A stretch of DNA of 50,031 nucleotides from an uncultured SAR116 cluster alpha proteobacterium (GCA_902537945.1 CACBDG010000017.1:1-50031); one strand, 5' to 3'; counted from the stretch's first letter, positions 1 to 8,404 are shown. Translations and numbers: made by a program. Notes: a model not told the origin generated them from the sequence alone.

Positions 1-555
1 GCTACAAAATATAAAGATATAATGGTTAATCATGGAATTAAAGCTCGGTTAGGAACATTTATTGGAGGTGAGTTAAATAATTGCTTTCAATTAACAGCAA
101 TTTATCCTGATATGACTTCAGCAACTAAGTCTTTTACTCAATTAAGCCAAGATAAAGAAATTATTAAAATGATGAGTGCAAGAGAAGATGATCCATCTGG
201 GCATTTAATTGGTCCCGAAGTTTACAGAAGTATTCACGGGCAACCTTCACCTAATCATAATGTACTTCTAATACGAGAGTACGATGTAGATAGAAAATAT
301 ATTCCAGAAACAAAAAACTTACTCGAAGAAGTTGAAATAATAGGTAAAGATGAAGATACTAAAGTTTTTGCCCTTTATCCAATAATTGCAGACAAGATGG
401 ATTCTTTATTTGTAGTTTATTATTATTCGTCTTTTGAGTCTATGGGTAACATTATTGACAGAATTGGGATGTCTGAAGCTTTTCAAAGTGTTGTAAATAG
501 AGCTAATGATATTGGAAAATTGAAATCATCTAATGTTGTAAAAATAATTAATTAA
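1..555 (+). CDS. Two-domain dimeric alpha/beta-barrel-like protein, 5' end outside window
   Basis: The reading frame is open to base 1, so the gene probably begins upstream; the first ATG inside the window is at 22. The visible 184 residues look like two consecutive ferredoxin-like (ABM/NIPSNAP-type) repeats. It resembles the 206-residue product at 9676-10296: both share a Y-K-D-(hydrophobic)-N-x-G-x-K-x-R-G-x-x-x-G-G-E motif followed by an FDD/YPDM-like strand and helix. Members of this fold are small cytosolic dimers acting as monooxygenases, isomerases or proteins of unknown role. No catalytic residue can be named. A 76-base gap separates it from the next gene's ribosome binding site. The fold is likely; the function is unknown. 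Confidence 0.6.
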   Translation, partial: ATKYKDIMVNHGIKARLGTFIGGELNNCFQLTAIYPDMTSATKSFTQLSQDKEIIKMMSAREDDPSGHLIGPEVYRSIHGQPSPNHNVLLIREYDVDRKYIPETKNLLEEVEIIGKDEDTKVFALYPIIADKMDSLFVVYYYSSFESMGNIIDRIGMSEAFQSVVNRANDIGKLKSSNVVKIIN

Positions 556-643
556 TTAATTATTAAAATATGAATTTCTTAAGCTTTAAGTTTTCATATT
601 GAAGACAAAATGAATTTAAGGAGATTTTGAAATTATTAGAAAC

Positions 644-1642
644 TTGGTTAACAGAAAAATTATATTAAAAAAACGCCCATTTAAAACTGTGACTGAGGAC
701 TTATTTCAATATATAACAGAAGAAATTGATGAAATTAGAGATAGTCAATTTCTTGTAGATGTAGAATATGTATCCGTAGATCCAGCAATGAGAGGCTGGA
801 TTAGTGATGCTGGCAACTATTCTAAACCAGTTCCTATAAATAGTACTATGAGGAGTTTTGGTGTAGGTAAAATTATATCATCAAAAAACAAAAATTTTAA
901 AGTAAATGAATATGTAGTTGGTTGGTTGGGTTGGCAAAAATTTTCTTTAGTAGATGAAAGCAAAATTCAAATAAAAATTAATCCAACAACAGCTCCTTTA
1001 TCTAAGAATTTAGGAGTTTTAGGTTTGAGCGGAATAACCGCTTTTACAGGATTGATTAATATATGTAAGCCAAAAAAAAATGATGTTGTCTTGGTTACAA
1101 CTGCTGCAGGTAGCGTAGGATCAGCTGTTGGTCAGATAGCTAAAATTTACGGTTGTAGAACAATAGGTCTTACTAGTACAAATGAAAAAGCAACTATTTG
1201 TAAAAGTAAGTTTGGATTTGATGAAATTATCAATTATCGACAAGTAAATAATTTATCTGAGAGCTTAAAGAAAATAGCTCCTAACGGAATTGATTGTTTT
1301 TTCGATAATGTTGGTGGCACACAATTTGATGCTGTAATGGAAAATTTAAACGTTAAAGCTAGAATTGTAATATGTGGAACAATAGGAATGCCTTCATTTC
1401 CAATACCAATTGGTCCAAGGATTAACCGAACCTTACTCATTAAAAGGGCTAAAATTGAAGGATTATTAGTTCTAGACTATTTTAGCAAATACCAAGAAAT
1501 TTATAATAAATTACTTAAATGGTACGTTGAAGGGAAATTAGTTAGCGAAGAGGATATAAGTGATGGATTAGAAACTGCTCCTGCTTCACTCGTTAATATT
1601 TTAAATGGTTTAAATTTAGGTAAACAGTTAGTTAAATTATAA
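644..1642 (+). CDS. NADP-dependent zinc-less MDR oxidoreductase (PTGR/CurA-like)
   Basis: This is a medium-chain dehydrogenase/reductase of the leukotriene B4 12-hydroxydehydrogenase/curcumin reductase type, which reduces alkenal or enone double bonds with NADPH. Visible family marks are the N-terminal SVDPAMRGW segment, the central LGLSGITAFTGL region, the nucleotide-binding loop TTAAGSVGSAVGQIAK and the DNVGG motif. The length of about 332 residues is typical, and no zinc-ligand set is present. The start is uncertain: a strong AAGGAG (618-623) lies 20 bases before the TTG at 644. In-frame ATT codons at 632 and 635 have better spacing and would add the few residues homologues carry. The gene is monocistronic, converging on the minus-strand permease at 1648. 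Confidence 0.88.
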   Translation: MVNRKIILKKRPFKTVTEDLFQYITEEIDEIRDSQFLVDVEYVSVDPAMRGWISDAGNYSKPVPINSTMRSFGVGKIISSKNKNFKVNEYVVGWLGWQKFSLVDESKIQIKINPTTAPLSKNLGVLGLSGITAFTGLINICKPKKNDVVLVTTAAGSVGSAVGQIAKIYGCRTIGLTSTNEKATICKSKFGFDEIINYRQVNNLSESLKKIAPNGIDCFFDNVGGTQFDAVMENLNVKARIVICGTIGMPSFPIPIGPRINRTLLIKRAKIEGLLVLDYFSKYQEIYNKLLKWYVEGKLVSEEDISDGLETAPASLVNILNGLNLGKQLVKL

Positions 1643-1647
1643 AATTT

Positions 1648-2499
1648 TTAACTTCTTTCTTTCCATGCTATGTAAGAAGAGGCTCCAACAATTAAAAAGC
1701 CACCAATCCATAGAGTATAAGGTGTGCTTTCTACAAAAATTGTATATCCAATTAAAACAGACCATATTAATTTTAAATAATCTAGGGGTAGTAAAAATGC
1801 TAACTCTCCTCTTTTAAATGCACTATTTAAAAGTGTTTGCGCAATCGTCCCAGTCACCGCAATAAAGAAAATTATCGAAAATTGATATAGATTTGGCATT
1901 ATTAAATATGGATATGCAGCTACAAATGTTGCTGGTATCATCCCAACACCTGCATAAAGAGATATTGTTACTGGTGTGTCTGTTTCGGTTAATTTTTTTA
2001 TAAAAATCAGAGAAATTGACCAAATTATTGATGAAATGAGAATAAAGATGCCTCCAACATTGATTGAAATATCGGGTCTTAAAACTATTATCGCACCAAA
2101 AAAGCCTACGAAAAGAGAAATAAGCCTATGTTTTTTTAGTTTTTCTTTTAAAAATAAGATTGCTAAGAGTGAAGTAAAAATGGGGACTGTTAAATTAAGG
2201 GCTGTTACCTCTGACAATGTTGTCAATGTTAAACCATAAAAAAAACAGAGCATAGCAATTGAATTGGTAATGATTCTATATAGCTGAAATTTAGGTTGTT
2301 TAGTTACAAAAGTAGATTTTCCTTCCTTAAATATAATTGGAGCTAGTACAACTATTACAAGTGCACATCTAAGAAATGAAATTTCAAAAATATGAATTTC
2401 ATCTGATAAAAATTTTGCAGCACTATGCATTACTATGAAGCTAAAGCCAGATATTATCATTAAAATTATTGATACAGTTGTATCAGTAAGGTTTTTCAT
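1648..2499 (-). CDS. DMT-superfamily (EamA) permease
   Basis: This 283-residue inner-membrane protein has about ten hydrophobic segments in two repeated halves, as expected for EamA drug/metabolite transporters. The family-typical motif ISFLRCALVIVVLAPIIF follows the second helix, and a second repeat covers roughly residues 145-280. The substrate is unknown; relatives export amino acids, nucleosides or other metabolites. Its ATG overlaps the TGA of the upstream CueR-like regulator (ATGA, 2496-2499). The pair is therefore one transcript with coupled translation, and the permease is probably under that regulator's control. Confidence 0.88.
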   Translation of the reverse strand: MKNLTDTTVSIILMIISGFSFIVMHSAAKFLSDEIHIFEISFLRCALVIVVLAPIIFKEGKSTFVTKQPKFQLYRIITNSIAMLCFFYGLTLTTLSEVTALNLTVPIFTSLLAILFLKEKLKKHRLISLFVGFFGAIIVLRPDISINVGGIFILISSIIWSISLIFIKKLTETDTPVTISLYAGVGMIPATFVAAYPYLIMPNLYQFSIIFFIAVTGTIAQTLLNSAFKRGELAFLLPLDYLKLIWSVLIGYTIFVESTPYTLWIGGFLIVGASSYIAWKERS

Positions 2500-2885
2500 T
2501 TTTTTGATAAAGCTTCAAGTATTGGACAATTAGGCCTATCATCTCCCTGACAATTATCTGCCAGATAAGTCAATTCATCTTTTAAATTTTGTAACTGCTT
2601 TAACTTTTCATCTATTTGAGAAATTTTCTCTAAAGTTAATTTCTTTACATCTTTACTAGGCCTACTTTTGTTTTCATATAATGATAATAATTCTCGACAT
2701 TCATCTATACTAAAATTGAATTTTCGTGCTTTACCTACAAATTTTAACTTTAATACATCTTCGTCGTTATACTCACGATATCCAGAAGAAATGTTTTGAT
2801 ATGGTTTTACAAGACCAATATTGTCATAATATCTTACTGCTTTAATTGTTAAATTCGATAGTTTAGAAGCTTTTCCAATATTCAT
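2496..2885 (-). CDS. MerR-family regulator, CueR-like
   Basis: This 129-residue protein has an N-terminal winged helix-turn-helix (MNIGKASKLSNLTIKAVRYYDNIGLV) of the MerR family, a central coiled coil (about residues 75-110) and a C-terminal metal loop C-QGDDRPN-C-PILEALS. That loop reproduces the two cysteines separated by seven residues, followed by PI, that bind Cu(I)/Ag(I)/Au(I) in CueR/HmrR. Such activators bend promoters with long spacers, classically copA. Here the coupled gene is a DMT permease and no copper ATPase or chaperone is nearby. The family is clear; copper sensing is inferred from the loop. Confidence 0.88.
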   Translation of the reverse strand: MNIGKASKLSNLTIKAVRYYDNIGLVKPYQNISSGYREYNDEDVLKLKFVGKARKFNFSIDECRELLSLYENKSRPSKDVKKLTLEKISQIDEKLKQLQNLKDELTYLADNCQGDDRPNCPILEALSKK

Positions 2886-2895
2886 AGTTTAACTC

Positions 2896-2920
2896 AAACC
2901 TTCCAATATTAATAAAGATA
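2896..2920 (-). promoter_or_regulatory. Possible CueR-type operator half-site upstream of the regulator
   Basis: On the minus strand, GGAAGGTTT (complement of 2896-2904) lies about ten bases before the regulator's ATG. It matches the right arm of the CueR/HmrR box (CCTTCC-N7-GGAAGG). The left arm (around 2913-2920) is poorly conserved, so this is only a candidate autoregulatory site. Confidence 0.3.
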
Positions 2921-2975
2921 TACACTAACCACAGTTAACTATGAAGTAATAAAAAATATTTAAATTTAAATCTTG

Positions 2976-3518
2976 TTAATTCTTAATTAAAATAGACTTT
3001 ATTGCATCAGAATAAAGACGGTGTTCTATAACTTGCAAACGGTCTTTTAAAGATTCCAAAGTATCATTTTTATTGATTTTAATACTATCTTGTTTAATTA
3101 TAGATCCGCTATCCAATCCCTCATTTACATAATGTATAGTTACACCTGTATACTCAGCACGATCGTCAATAGCTTGCTTAATGGCGTTCATACCTTTGTA
3201 CTTTGGTAATAGAGATGGATGAACATTAACAATAAATTTAGAAGGTAAAGAATTTACAAAATTTTGACTTAACAATCTCATATAACCAGCAAGTACCAAT
3301 AATTTAATGTCATACTCAATAATTAACTTTAATACTTCTTCTTCAAACTTTAAGACATTCTTCCAAGTAAATGATGGTATATTTGCATTTTTGGCAATAT
3401 TTAAACCCAATGCTTTAGAATTATTAGATGCAACAAAACTTACCTTTATACCTTTGTCTATTATAGCTTTCAAATTGGAACCATTACCACTTAAAAGAAC
3501 AGCTATATTTTGCTTCAT
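2976..3518 (-). CDS. purN: Phosphoribosylglycinamide formyltransferase
   Basis: GAR transformylase transfers formyl from 10-formyl-THF to GAR in cytosolic de novo purine synthesis. The 180-residue length is slightly shorter than usual. The phosphate-binding start AVLLSGNGSNLKAI, the catalytic INVHPSLLPKYKG segment (Asn and His) and the LDSG aspartate (LDSGSIIKQ) are all present. It stands alone here rather than next to purM. The gap to the upstream MerR gene is 90 bases and both are on the minus strand. Confidence 0.95.
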   Translation of the reverse strand: MKQNIAVLLSGNGSNLKAIIDKGIKVSFVASNNSKALGLNIAKNANIPSFTWKNVLKFEEEVLKLIIEYDIKLLVLAGYMRLLSQNFVNSLPSKFIVNVHPSLLPKYKGMNAIKQAIDDRAEYTGVTIHYVNEGLDSGSIIKQDSIKINKNDTLESLKDRLQVIEHRLYSDAIKSILIKN

Positions 3519-3829
3519 GTAAATTACCAGAAATATTTTATTTTAATTTAATAACTATCTACGTTCTAAACTAAATATAAAAAAAAGATAAGAAAATTTT
3601 ATGAATTATATATTATATAAGATCATTAAGTTGTTAATTTCATTAACAGATAAAAATAATAATATTTACAAAATGAAATGTAAATTTTTTAATAACTTTA
3701 TTAAATTAAGGCTTTCTTAATAAAATATACAAAAATCATAACTTCAATTAATAAGTTAACTAAAAAAACTAAACATTGTCCCAATAATGAAATATTATTC
3801 AACATTTATATATTTCTAGGGAGGGTAAA
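3519..3829. other. AT-rich intergenic region between divergent genes
   Basis: These 311 bases separate divergently transcribed purN (minus) and the CBS gene (plus) and must contain both promoters. They are rich in A/T runs, and I see no conserved ORF, strong hairpin or recognisable riboswitch. Confidence 0.6.
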
Positions 3830-4273
3830 ATGATTTCAAAAAATGAAAACGTTCTTATCTCAAAACTATTGGACAGAGATGTAATTTCCTTAAATGAAAA
3901 TGATACAATCTATCATGCAATTAATCTATTATCTAAATATAATATAGGTGCATTACCAGTTATTAAAAACCAAAAAAAAACATTATGTGGTATTTTTTCT
4001 GAAAGAGATATTATTCGTGAATTAGCTAATAATATTAAGAATAATCTAAAAAAACATTTTGTGACTACTATCATGACCTATAAAGTTATCACCTGTAATA
4101 AATATACAAAATCTGACGAGTTAATGGATATTATGACAAAAAACAAAGTTAGACATATCCCAATTATAGAAGGAGAAAATTTAATAGGAATAATATCTAT
4201 TGGAGATGTAGTAAAAAGATTAATAGAAAAATTCAATTTGGAAAATGATTACTTAAAGAGTTGGCTATATTAA
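3830..4273 (+). CDS. Tandem CBS-domain protein
   Basis: This 147-residue protein consists of essentially two CBS motifs (about residues 12-65 and 78-135). The first contains NIGALPVIKN and GIFSERDIIREL, the second VRHIPIIEGENLIGIISIGDVVK. Stand-alone CBS pairs bind adenine nucleotides and act as energy or redox sensors on partner enzymes. The start is secure because a GGGAGGG ribosome binding site lies six bases before the ATG. It is monocistronic and the partner is unknown. Confidence 0.92.
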   Translation: MISKNENVLISKLLDRDVISLNENDTIYHAINLLSKYNIGALPVIKNQKKTLCGIFSERDIIRELANNIKNNLKKHFVTTIMTYKVITCNKYTKSDELMDIMTKNKVRHIPIIEGENLIGIISIGDVVKRLIEKFNLENDYLKSWLY

Positions 4274-4450
4274 TAAAGTTTTAGAAATTTTATTTTAGAG
4301 CTTGAATCAGATAATTATTAAAATTGAGAAGTTAACGTTATTGAAATAATTCAAAATAATCTAAATTAATAAAATTATTTTAAGAGTGAAAATTGAATGT
4401 ATTGAAGTTTAAATTACCTTCATACTTCTATAATTATTACACAAAAATAT

Positions 4451-4798
4451 TTATAAAATCTTATATCCATACTTTTTAGTTAAAAAATGGACTAAGAAAA
4501 TGAAAAAAGTAGTTATTAATATGCTAAATATAATTGACCAATAAAAACCAACTTTATTTATGAGATAAGGAAAAAATAAAAACATTGGTAGCGTAGGAAG
4601 CACATACAAAAGTGTATATGAAACATGGTTAGATATTTTTTCTACTGAATTATTTTCATAATACAACCAAAATAAAATTATAAAAGTTGTAATGGGCAAA
4701 GCAGCTATCAAACCGCCTATTCTATCATTTAACTTAGCTACCTCAGTAATAATGACTATAAGTAAAGCTGTAACTAAAATTTTTAAAATTATAAACAT
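4451..4798 (-). CDS. DUF3147-like small membrane protein
   Basis: This 115-residue protein has four predicted transmembrane helices. The signature RIGGLIAALPITTFIILFW after helix 1 and the LPTLPMFLFFPYL segment are characteristic of DUF3147 proteins, which have no assigned function. It ends in a short basic tail. It is flanked by gene-poor AT-rich DNA on both sides (4274-4450 and 4799-4975). Confidence 0.75.
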   Translation of the reverse strand: MFIILKILVTALLIVIITEVAKLNDRIGGLIAALPITTFIILFWLYYENNSVEKISNHVSYTLLYVLPTLPMFLFFPYLINKVGFYWSIIFSILITTFFIFLVHFLTKKYGYKIL

Positions 4799-4975
4799 TT
4801 CTTTTTTTTAATTATATAGTGTAAAACCAACCTTTAAACTCCATTTAGCTATTAAATGATCATGCTTATGTAAATTTTGTATTTTTTTAAAATAAAAAAT
4901 TTATTAATTTTTCCTTAGTAAAAACGTCAATAAATACAATTTTTATTAATAATTATTTGATCTATAAAAGTTTTA

Positions 4976-5857
4976 TTATTGTAAAATAAAGTTTCTCCTT
5001 AAAGAATTTAATAAATAGTTTTCTTCGATCAAATATTCCTTTAATTTTAGTGAAGATGCCTTTTTAATAGATTTGCTTTCAATTTGAAATTGTTTCTTTC
5101 TTAGTTTTAATATAGTCATATTTATTTTTTTTTCTCTTCTATCCAAAAAGTTCATTGCTAATTTATCTATTATTTTATTTTTATCTTTAATCTGTTTTAA
5201 TTTAACAAAAATATTTTTAAAAAGGTAGTTTATTGAAAGTAAAAAAAATACCCCTCCAAAAAGCATTGTCCAGAATGCCAATGTTTGATTGAAATAACTA
5301 TATTTTACATCTAAAAATAAGTGAGAAAATCCTAAGTATGAAAAAATAATAGATACTAAAATTAAAAAAGAAAAAAATAATATTAAAGAAGTAGTAGGAG
5401 GCATTAAATTATATTGCTCAACAATAATTTTTTTATCTTTATTTTTTAAATTTTTTAAAGTTTCAAATTTATCATTTATTAAAACATAAATTTCTTGAAT
5501 CTTAGATGAACTAGATACATCAATATCAATTAAGTTTTCAATTTGTTTTTCTTTCAATCGTTTCAAATCTTCAACATTGGACAACTTAATACCTAATCTC
5601 AAAATCTGAATAATCATTTTTATTTTTTTTAATTGGTTTAGATCTAATTGTGTTAATTTCAATAATTCAGATTCATTTTCACTTAATTTTAAAAATTCAT
5701 TATTTTTTTTAGGTTTAAATTTATCTATTTTTTTTATGATTTTATGTAAATCACTATTTGTTTTTATAGATAAATTTACCTCAGAAGCTGCATTTAATAT
5801 CAAATTAATATTCAATATTATATTCCTAAGATTTTTTTTATTATTTAACCAAAACAA
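4976..5857 (-). CDS. Hypothetical coiled-coil protein with two transmembrane helices
   Basis: This 293-residue, Lys/Asn/Ile-rich protein is not recognised. Residues 1-150 are predicted helical and coiled-coil. A hairpin of two hydrophobic segments follows (about residues 157-178 and 190-212), and then a basic helical tail. No enzymatic motif is visible. The topology (long cytoplasmic helical arms around a membrane hairpin) is reminiscent of membrane-anchored scaffold proteins, but that is inference. It is a lone minus-strand gene. Confidence 0.6.
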   Translation of the reverse strand: MFWLNNKKNLRNIILNINLILNAASEVNLSIKTNSDLHKIIKKIDKFKPKKNNEFLKLSENESELLKLTQLDLNQLKKIKMIIQILRLGIKLSNVEDLKRLKEKQIENLIDIDVSSSSKIQEIYVLINDKFETLKNLKNKDKKIIVEQYNLMPPTTSLILFFSFLILVSIIFSYLGFSHLFLDVKYSYFNQTLAFWTMLFGGVFFLLSINYLFKNIFVKLKQIKDKNKIIDKLAMNFLDRREKKINMTILKLRKKQFQIESKSIKKASSLKLKEYLIEENYLLNSLRRNFILQ

Positions 5858-5945
5858 TTTATTAAGGTAAAGTATAATTATAAATTTGCTTTAAAAAATA
5901 AAGAATAGGTTTTTATACTAATAATAAAAAATTTTAATCATCAAA

Positions 5946-6251
5946 TTATGAACAAGTATAGTTTACTAACTCTAAAACATCTGCTTTGAATGAAGTATTT
6001 TTGGGGATGTTAAAATTCATGCCATCTTTTATTAATTTCCAACAATCTTCATTTTGAATTTTTAAGTTTAGTTTTCCAGATATAATTTCCATAAGTTCTC
6101 TTGATTTAGTATTAAATTTATATTCACCAGGCAACATAACTCCTAAAGTTTTTCTAGAGCCATCTTTAAAGTATATATTTCGACTAATGACATTACCATT
6201 AAAATAGATATTTGCTAATTCATCAACATCTACATTTTTATAATTTTTCAT
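5946..6251 (-). CDS. ppnP: Pyrimidine/purine nucleoside phosphorylase
   Basis: This 101-residue small cupin of the PpnP (YaiE, DUF1255) family catalyses phosphorolysis of diverse nucleosides to base plus ribose-1-phosphate. Conserved features seen: an NVISRNIYFKDGSRKTLGVM segment, LPGEYKF, the MEIISGKLNLKI strand and the C-terminal FNIPKNTSFKADV barrel strand. The start is supported by AAGGAG eight bases before the ATG. It is followed upstream by the DsrE-like gene on the same strand (67-base gap). Confidence 0.88.
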   Translation of the reverse strand: MKNYKNVDVDELANIYFNGNVISRNIYFKDGSRKTLGVMLPGEYKFNTKSRELMEIISGKLNLKIQNEDCWKLIKDGMNFNIPKNTSFKADVLELVNYTCS

Positions 6252-6318
6252 ACATACATCTCCTTAAATAAGTTGTGTGTGCTTATTGAAATTAATAGGT
6301 AACTTTTGTAATTTAAAT

Positions 6319-6681
6319 TCAATAACAAAGGACTGTATCACTTTCTGCAGACAACTCTAAAAGTTTGTCGGGCATGGAAAATTCAGCATTGAACCCATTT
6401 AATAAACTTTCATCATAACCTCTTGCTTTAGCTGACATACCAGACACATATAATTTAATACCATTTTGTTTTAAGTGATCTAAATGATTTTTTAAATCAC
6501 CTGTGCCTTGCCCTACTACTTCACCTTCGCTTTTTGTATTTAGTAAATGTGTTCCATCTGCAGCCAAAAATATGTTAACTTCATCACCTTTTTTAAATGC
6601 TGTTATAGCAACTAACATCCCAAGTGTAGCCTTATTTTTTAAATCAGGCCCACTATGAATATGAATTAAATATTTCGACAT
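6319..6681 (-). CDS. DsrE/DsrF-like protein
   Basis: This 120-residue alpha/beta protein of the DsrE-like fold starts MSKYLIHIHSGPD and contains the family strands TLGMLVAITAFKKGDEVNIFLAADG and the NGIKLYVSGMSAKARG loop. Canonical DsrE/TusD proteins carry a sulfur-relay cysteine. Here the only cysteine is next to last (TVLCY) and not at the canonical site, so sulfur transfer is doubtful. The cytosolic role is unknown. Confidence 0.78.
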   Translation of the reverse strand: MSKYLIHIHSGPDLKNKATLGMLVAITAFKKGDEVNIFLAADGTHLLNTKSEGEVVGQGTGDLKNHLDHLKQNGIKLYVSGMSAKARGYDESLLNGFNAEFSMPDKLLELSAESDTVLCY

Positions 6682-6783
6682 TTTTAAATCTCCTCTAAAT
6701 ATAAAGAAATTAATTAATCTTTTGAATAATTTTAAGATCTTAGCAAATAATTTTAAATGATAAATAAAATAAACATCTTGGGC

Positions 6784-7083
6784 TTATTTATCTGCTTTGT
6801 AATATAACTCTTCATTGACAATACCAGTTTCGATACTTGCTTTGCAAGAAAACCTATCCTCATAGTCTTTAAAAAAATCTTTTAAAATAGGAATATGCTT
6901 TTCAAGATTAGATTGGTTATCAAAAGTAAAGATGCCAAGTCCCTTATCAGGAGATATGTGATAAGCATCAACAGCAACTAGGCCTTTCAATGTTGAAGGG
7001 TCAAAATTTGATGCTACATATTGATGGCCAACATGCATTAATTTAGGATTTGAATATCTAACATTTAAAAATACGCAAAACAT
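6784..7083 (-). CDS. Small dabb-like hypothetical protein
   Basis: This 99-residue protein has a beta-alpha-beta-beta-alpha-beta pattern (MFCVFLNVRY, then a helix, then LVAVDAYHISPDKGLGIFTFD). It is compatible with a dimeric alpha/beta-barrel, although no family is recognised with confidence. It lies on the minus strand among other small genes of that fold, which supports the reading. The function is unknown. Confidence 0.55.
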   Translation of the reverse strand: MFCVFLNVRYSNPKLMHVGHQYVASNFDPSTLKGLVAVDAYHISPDKGLGIFTFDNQSNLEKHIPILKDFFKDYEDRFSCKASIETGIVNEELYYKADK

Positions 7084-7227
7084 ACCTACTCCCCACTATT
7101 ACTTAATCACAATGATCAATGATAATCAATAATGAAAAATTATTTAGAATTACATAACAGCTACAATAAGAATGATTTTATGAGTAATGTATATTGTAGT
7201 AAACAAGAATATCATTTGAATTATAAA

Positions 7228-7572
7228 TTAACTTCTATAATCGTAAATAACAATTCCTCTATTGTTCCTATAACGTGTATTATAATTTTTTCCTACTTTT
7301 GGAACAACTTTCTTTTCGATTATTTTTTGACAGTCTTTATATGCCTTCTCAGTCTCATATTCAAAAGTTCTTGTGAGCCTGTGATTTTCTTTATTCCAAA
7401 CTTGCGATACTGTAGTTCTAATCAAACCAGCATTTGAAAGTTCTGACATTACATCGTCAGTCCATATTCTTTCTTGAAAAGTTTCAATCCAATGTTCTAA
7501 TTCAATCTTTGAAGGGAAATCTAATTCCATAACATTCATAAATAAAGTTTCTTTTGTTATTGGTCTCACCAT
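7228..7572 (-). CDS. Dabb-like hypothetical protein, paralogue A
   Basis: This 114-residue protein has a ferredoxin-like pattern. It is paralogous to the product at 13127-13480: both contain a QVWNKE strand, an FEY strand and an AY-x3-QK-(V/I)-IEK helix in the same order and spacing. The ending differs (Tyr/Arg-rich tail NTRYRNNRG). Repeat R1 lies directly upstream (7623-7776), probably covering the promoter or leader. No active-site residues are identifiable. Confidence 0.6.
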   Translation of the reverse strand: MVRPITKETLFMNVMELDFPSKIELEHWIETFQERIWTDDVMSELSNAGLIRTTVSQVWNKENHRLTRTFEYETEKAYKDCQKIIEKKVVPKVGKNYNTRYRNNRGIVIYDYRS

Positions 7573-7622
7573 AAATATTACCTATTAACAAGCAAAAATA
7601 AAAAAATATGCTTACATATTAA

Positions 7623-7776
7623 TGCGTTAACACTTCAAATTGATGTGAATTGGTGGGCCTTGAGTAAAATTTTATGCCTATCTCAAATCCCACACATTGC
7701 TATATAAGCTATGACTCTAGATTATGTATTATTTAATTAATGTCAATAAGCCCGAAATGCACATAACTAAAATTTA
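7623..7776. repeat. Degenerate intergenic repeat R1, copy a
   Basis: It aligns over about 150 bases with 11707-11859 in the same orientation. Shared blocks include a gttaac start, ATAAGCTAT followed by TAGATTATGTATTA, and AATGTCAATA followed by CGAAATG. There is no ORF in it. It sits directly 5' of minus-strand paralogue A. Identity looks like roughly 65-70% by eye. Confidence 0.6.
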
Positions 7777-7938
7777 CTTTTACAAGTGTGAACATGTAGT
7801 TAATTTTTTTTACTTAAATCTAATAACACTGATATTTATTACTAAAGCACTAATCCTGTTCAATTATAAGAAATTTGCAAGTATGTATAAATAGCTAAGT
7901 CATACAATAAAAAACTTTATCTTATACAAAATTAGAGA

Positions 7939-8052
7939 TTATACACCAAACCAATTATCATATTCTAAGTAGGTAACTACAATAGCTAATAAAATATATG
8001 CACTTAAATACCATTTAAATATATAAGAATATGGCTTTCCATTTTTTTTCAA
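7939..8052 (-). CDS. Tiny single-helix membrane protein, 37 aa
   Basis: This ORF starts with TTG at 8052, nine bases after the stop of the 69-residue gene. It encodes 37 residues with a basic start (LKKNGKPYSYIFKWY), one hydrophobic helix (LSAYILLAIVVTYLEY) and a short acidic/aromatic end (DNWFGV). Position and membrane character suggest it is the last gene of a three-gene micro-operon. It is unrecognised, and the start is uncertain because a good ribosome binding site is lacking. Confidence 0.45.
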   Translation of the reverse strand: MKKNGKPYSYIFKWYLSAYILLAIVVTYLEYDNWFGV

Positions 8053-8061
8053 TTTTAAACC

Positions 8062-8271
8062 TCAAAATAAATTAATAATATAATTAAATCCAATAAATAA
8101 AAACCAAAAAATAGCAAACATAAAATGAACTGCTAAAGATATAAAAATTGCTTTTAATAATTTATTATTTCCATCATCCCACCAACCTAAAAAAAGATAC
8201 AATGATTTTTTAAATTTATTTTCTCCATCATTCCACCATTGATCAAAATTATTTTTAAGTTTTTTTGTCAT
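8062..8271 (-). CDS. Small membrane protein with duplicated WW-D-G motif, 69 aa
   Basis: The N-terminal half carries an imperfect internal repeat: QWWNDGENKFKKSLY and GWWDDGNNKLLKAIF. A hydrophobic helix follows (about residues 44-66, ISLAVHFMFAIFWFLFIGF). The protein should be anchored by its C-terminus with an amphipathic, Trp-rich front half. It starts two bases after the stop of the upstream 43-residue ORF, indicating one transcript. No homologue is recalled. Confidence 0.55.
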   Translation of the reverse strand: MTKKLKNNFDQWWNDGENKFKKSLYLFLGWWDDGNNKLLKAIFISLAVHFMFAIFWFLFIGFNYIINLF

Positions 8272-8272
8272 A

Positions 8273-8404
8273 TTATTTAAATATAAAATTATATCCCATA
8301 TTAGGATTAGTTAATATTGAGGGAGATATTTTAAAAAATATAAAACCTTTTAAAAGAACAAAAAAAAATGCCACAAATAAAAATAGTTTAAAACCTTTTC
8401 TCAT
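8273..8404 (-). CDS. Tiny membrane protein, 43 aa
   Basis: It runs from ATG at 8404 to TAA at 8273 and encodes 43 residues: a basic start (MRKGFK), a hydrophobic segment (LFLFVAFFFVLLKGFIFF) and a polar tail ending GYNFIFK. The stop and the next start are separated by one base (TAATATG). It is probably the first gene of the three-gene micro-operon. The low-complexity AT sequence makes a chance ORF possible. Confidence 0.4.
   Translation of the reverse strand: MRKGFKLFLFVAFFFVLLKGFIFFKISPSILTNPNMGYNFIFK

Noticed and set aside
7132-7437. Plus-strand ORF of 101 codons
   Set aside because: It lies opposite paralogue A (7228-7572), whose protein has a recognisable paralogue; the plus-strand product has no pattern.
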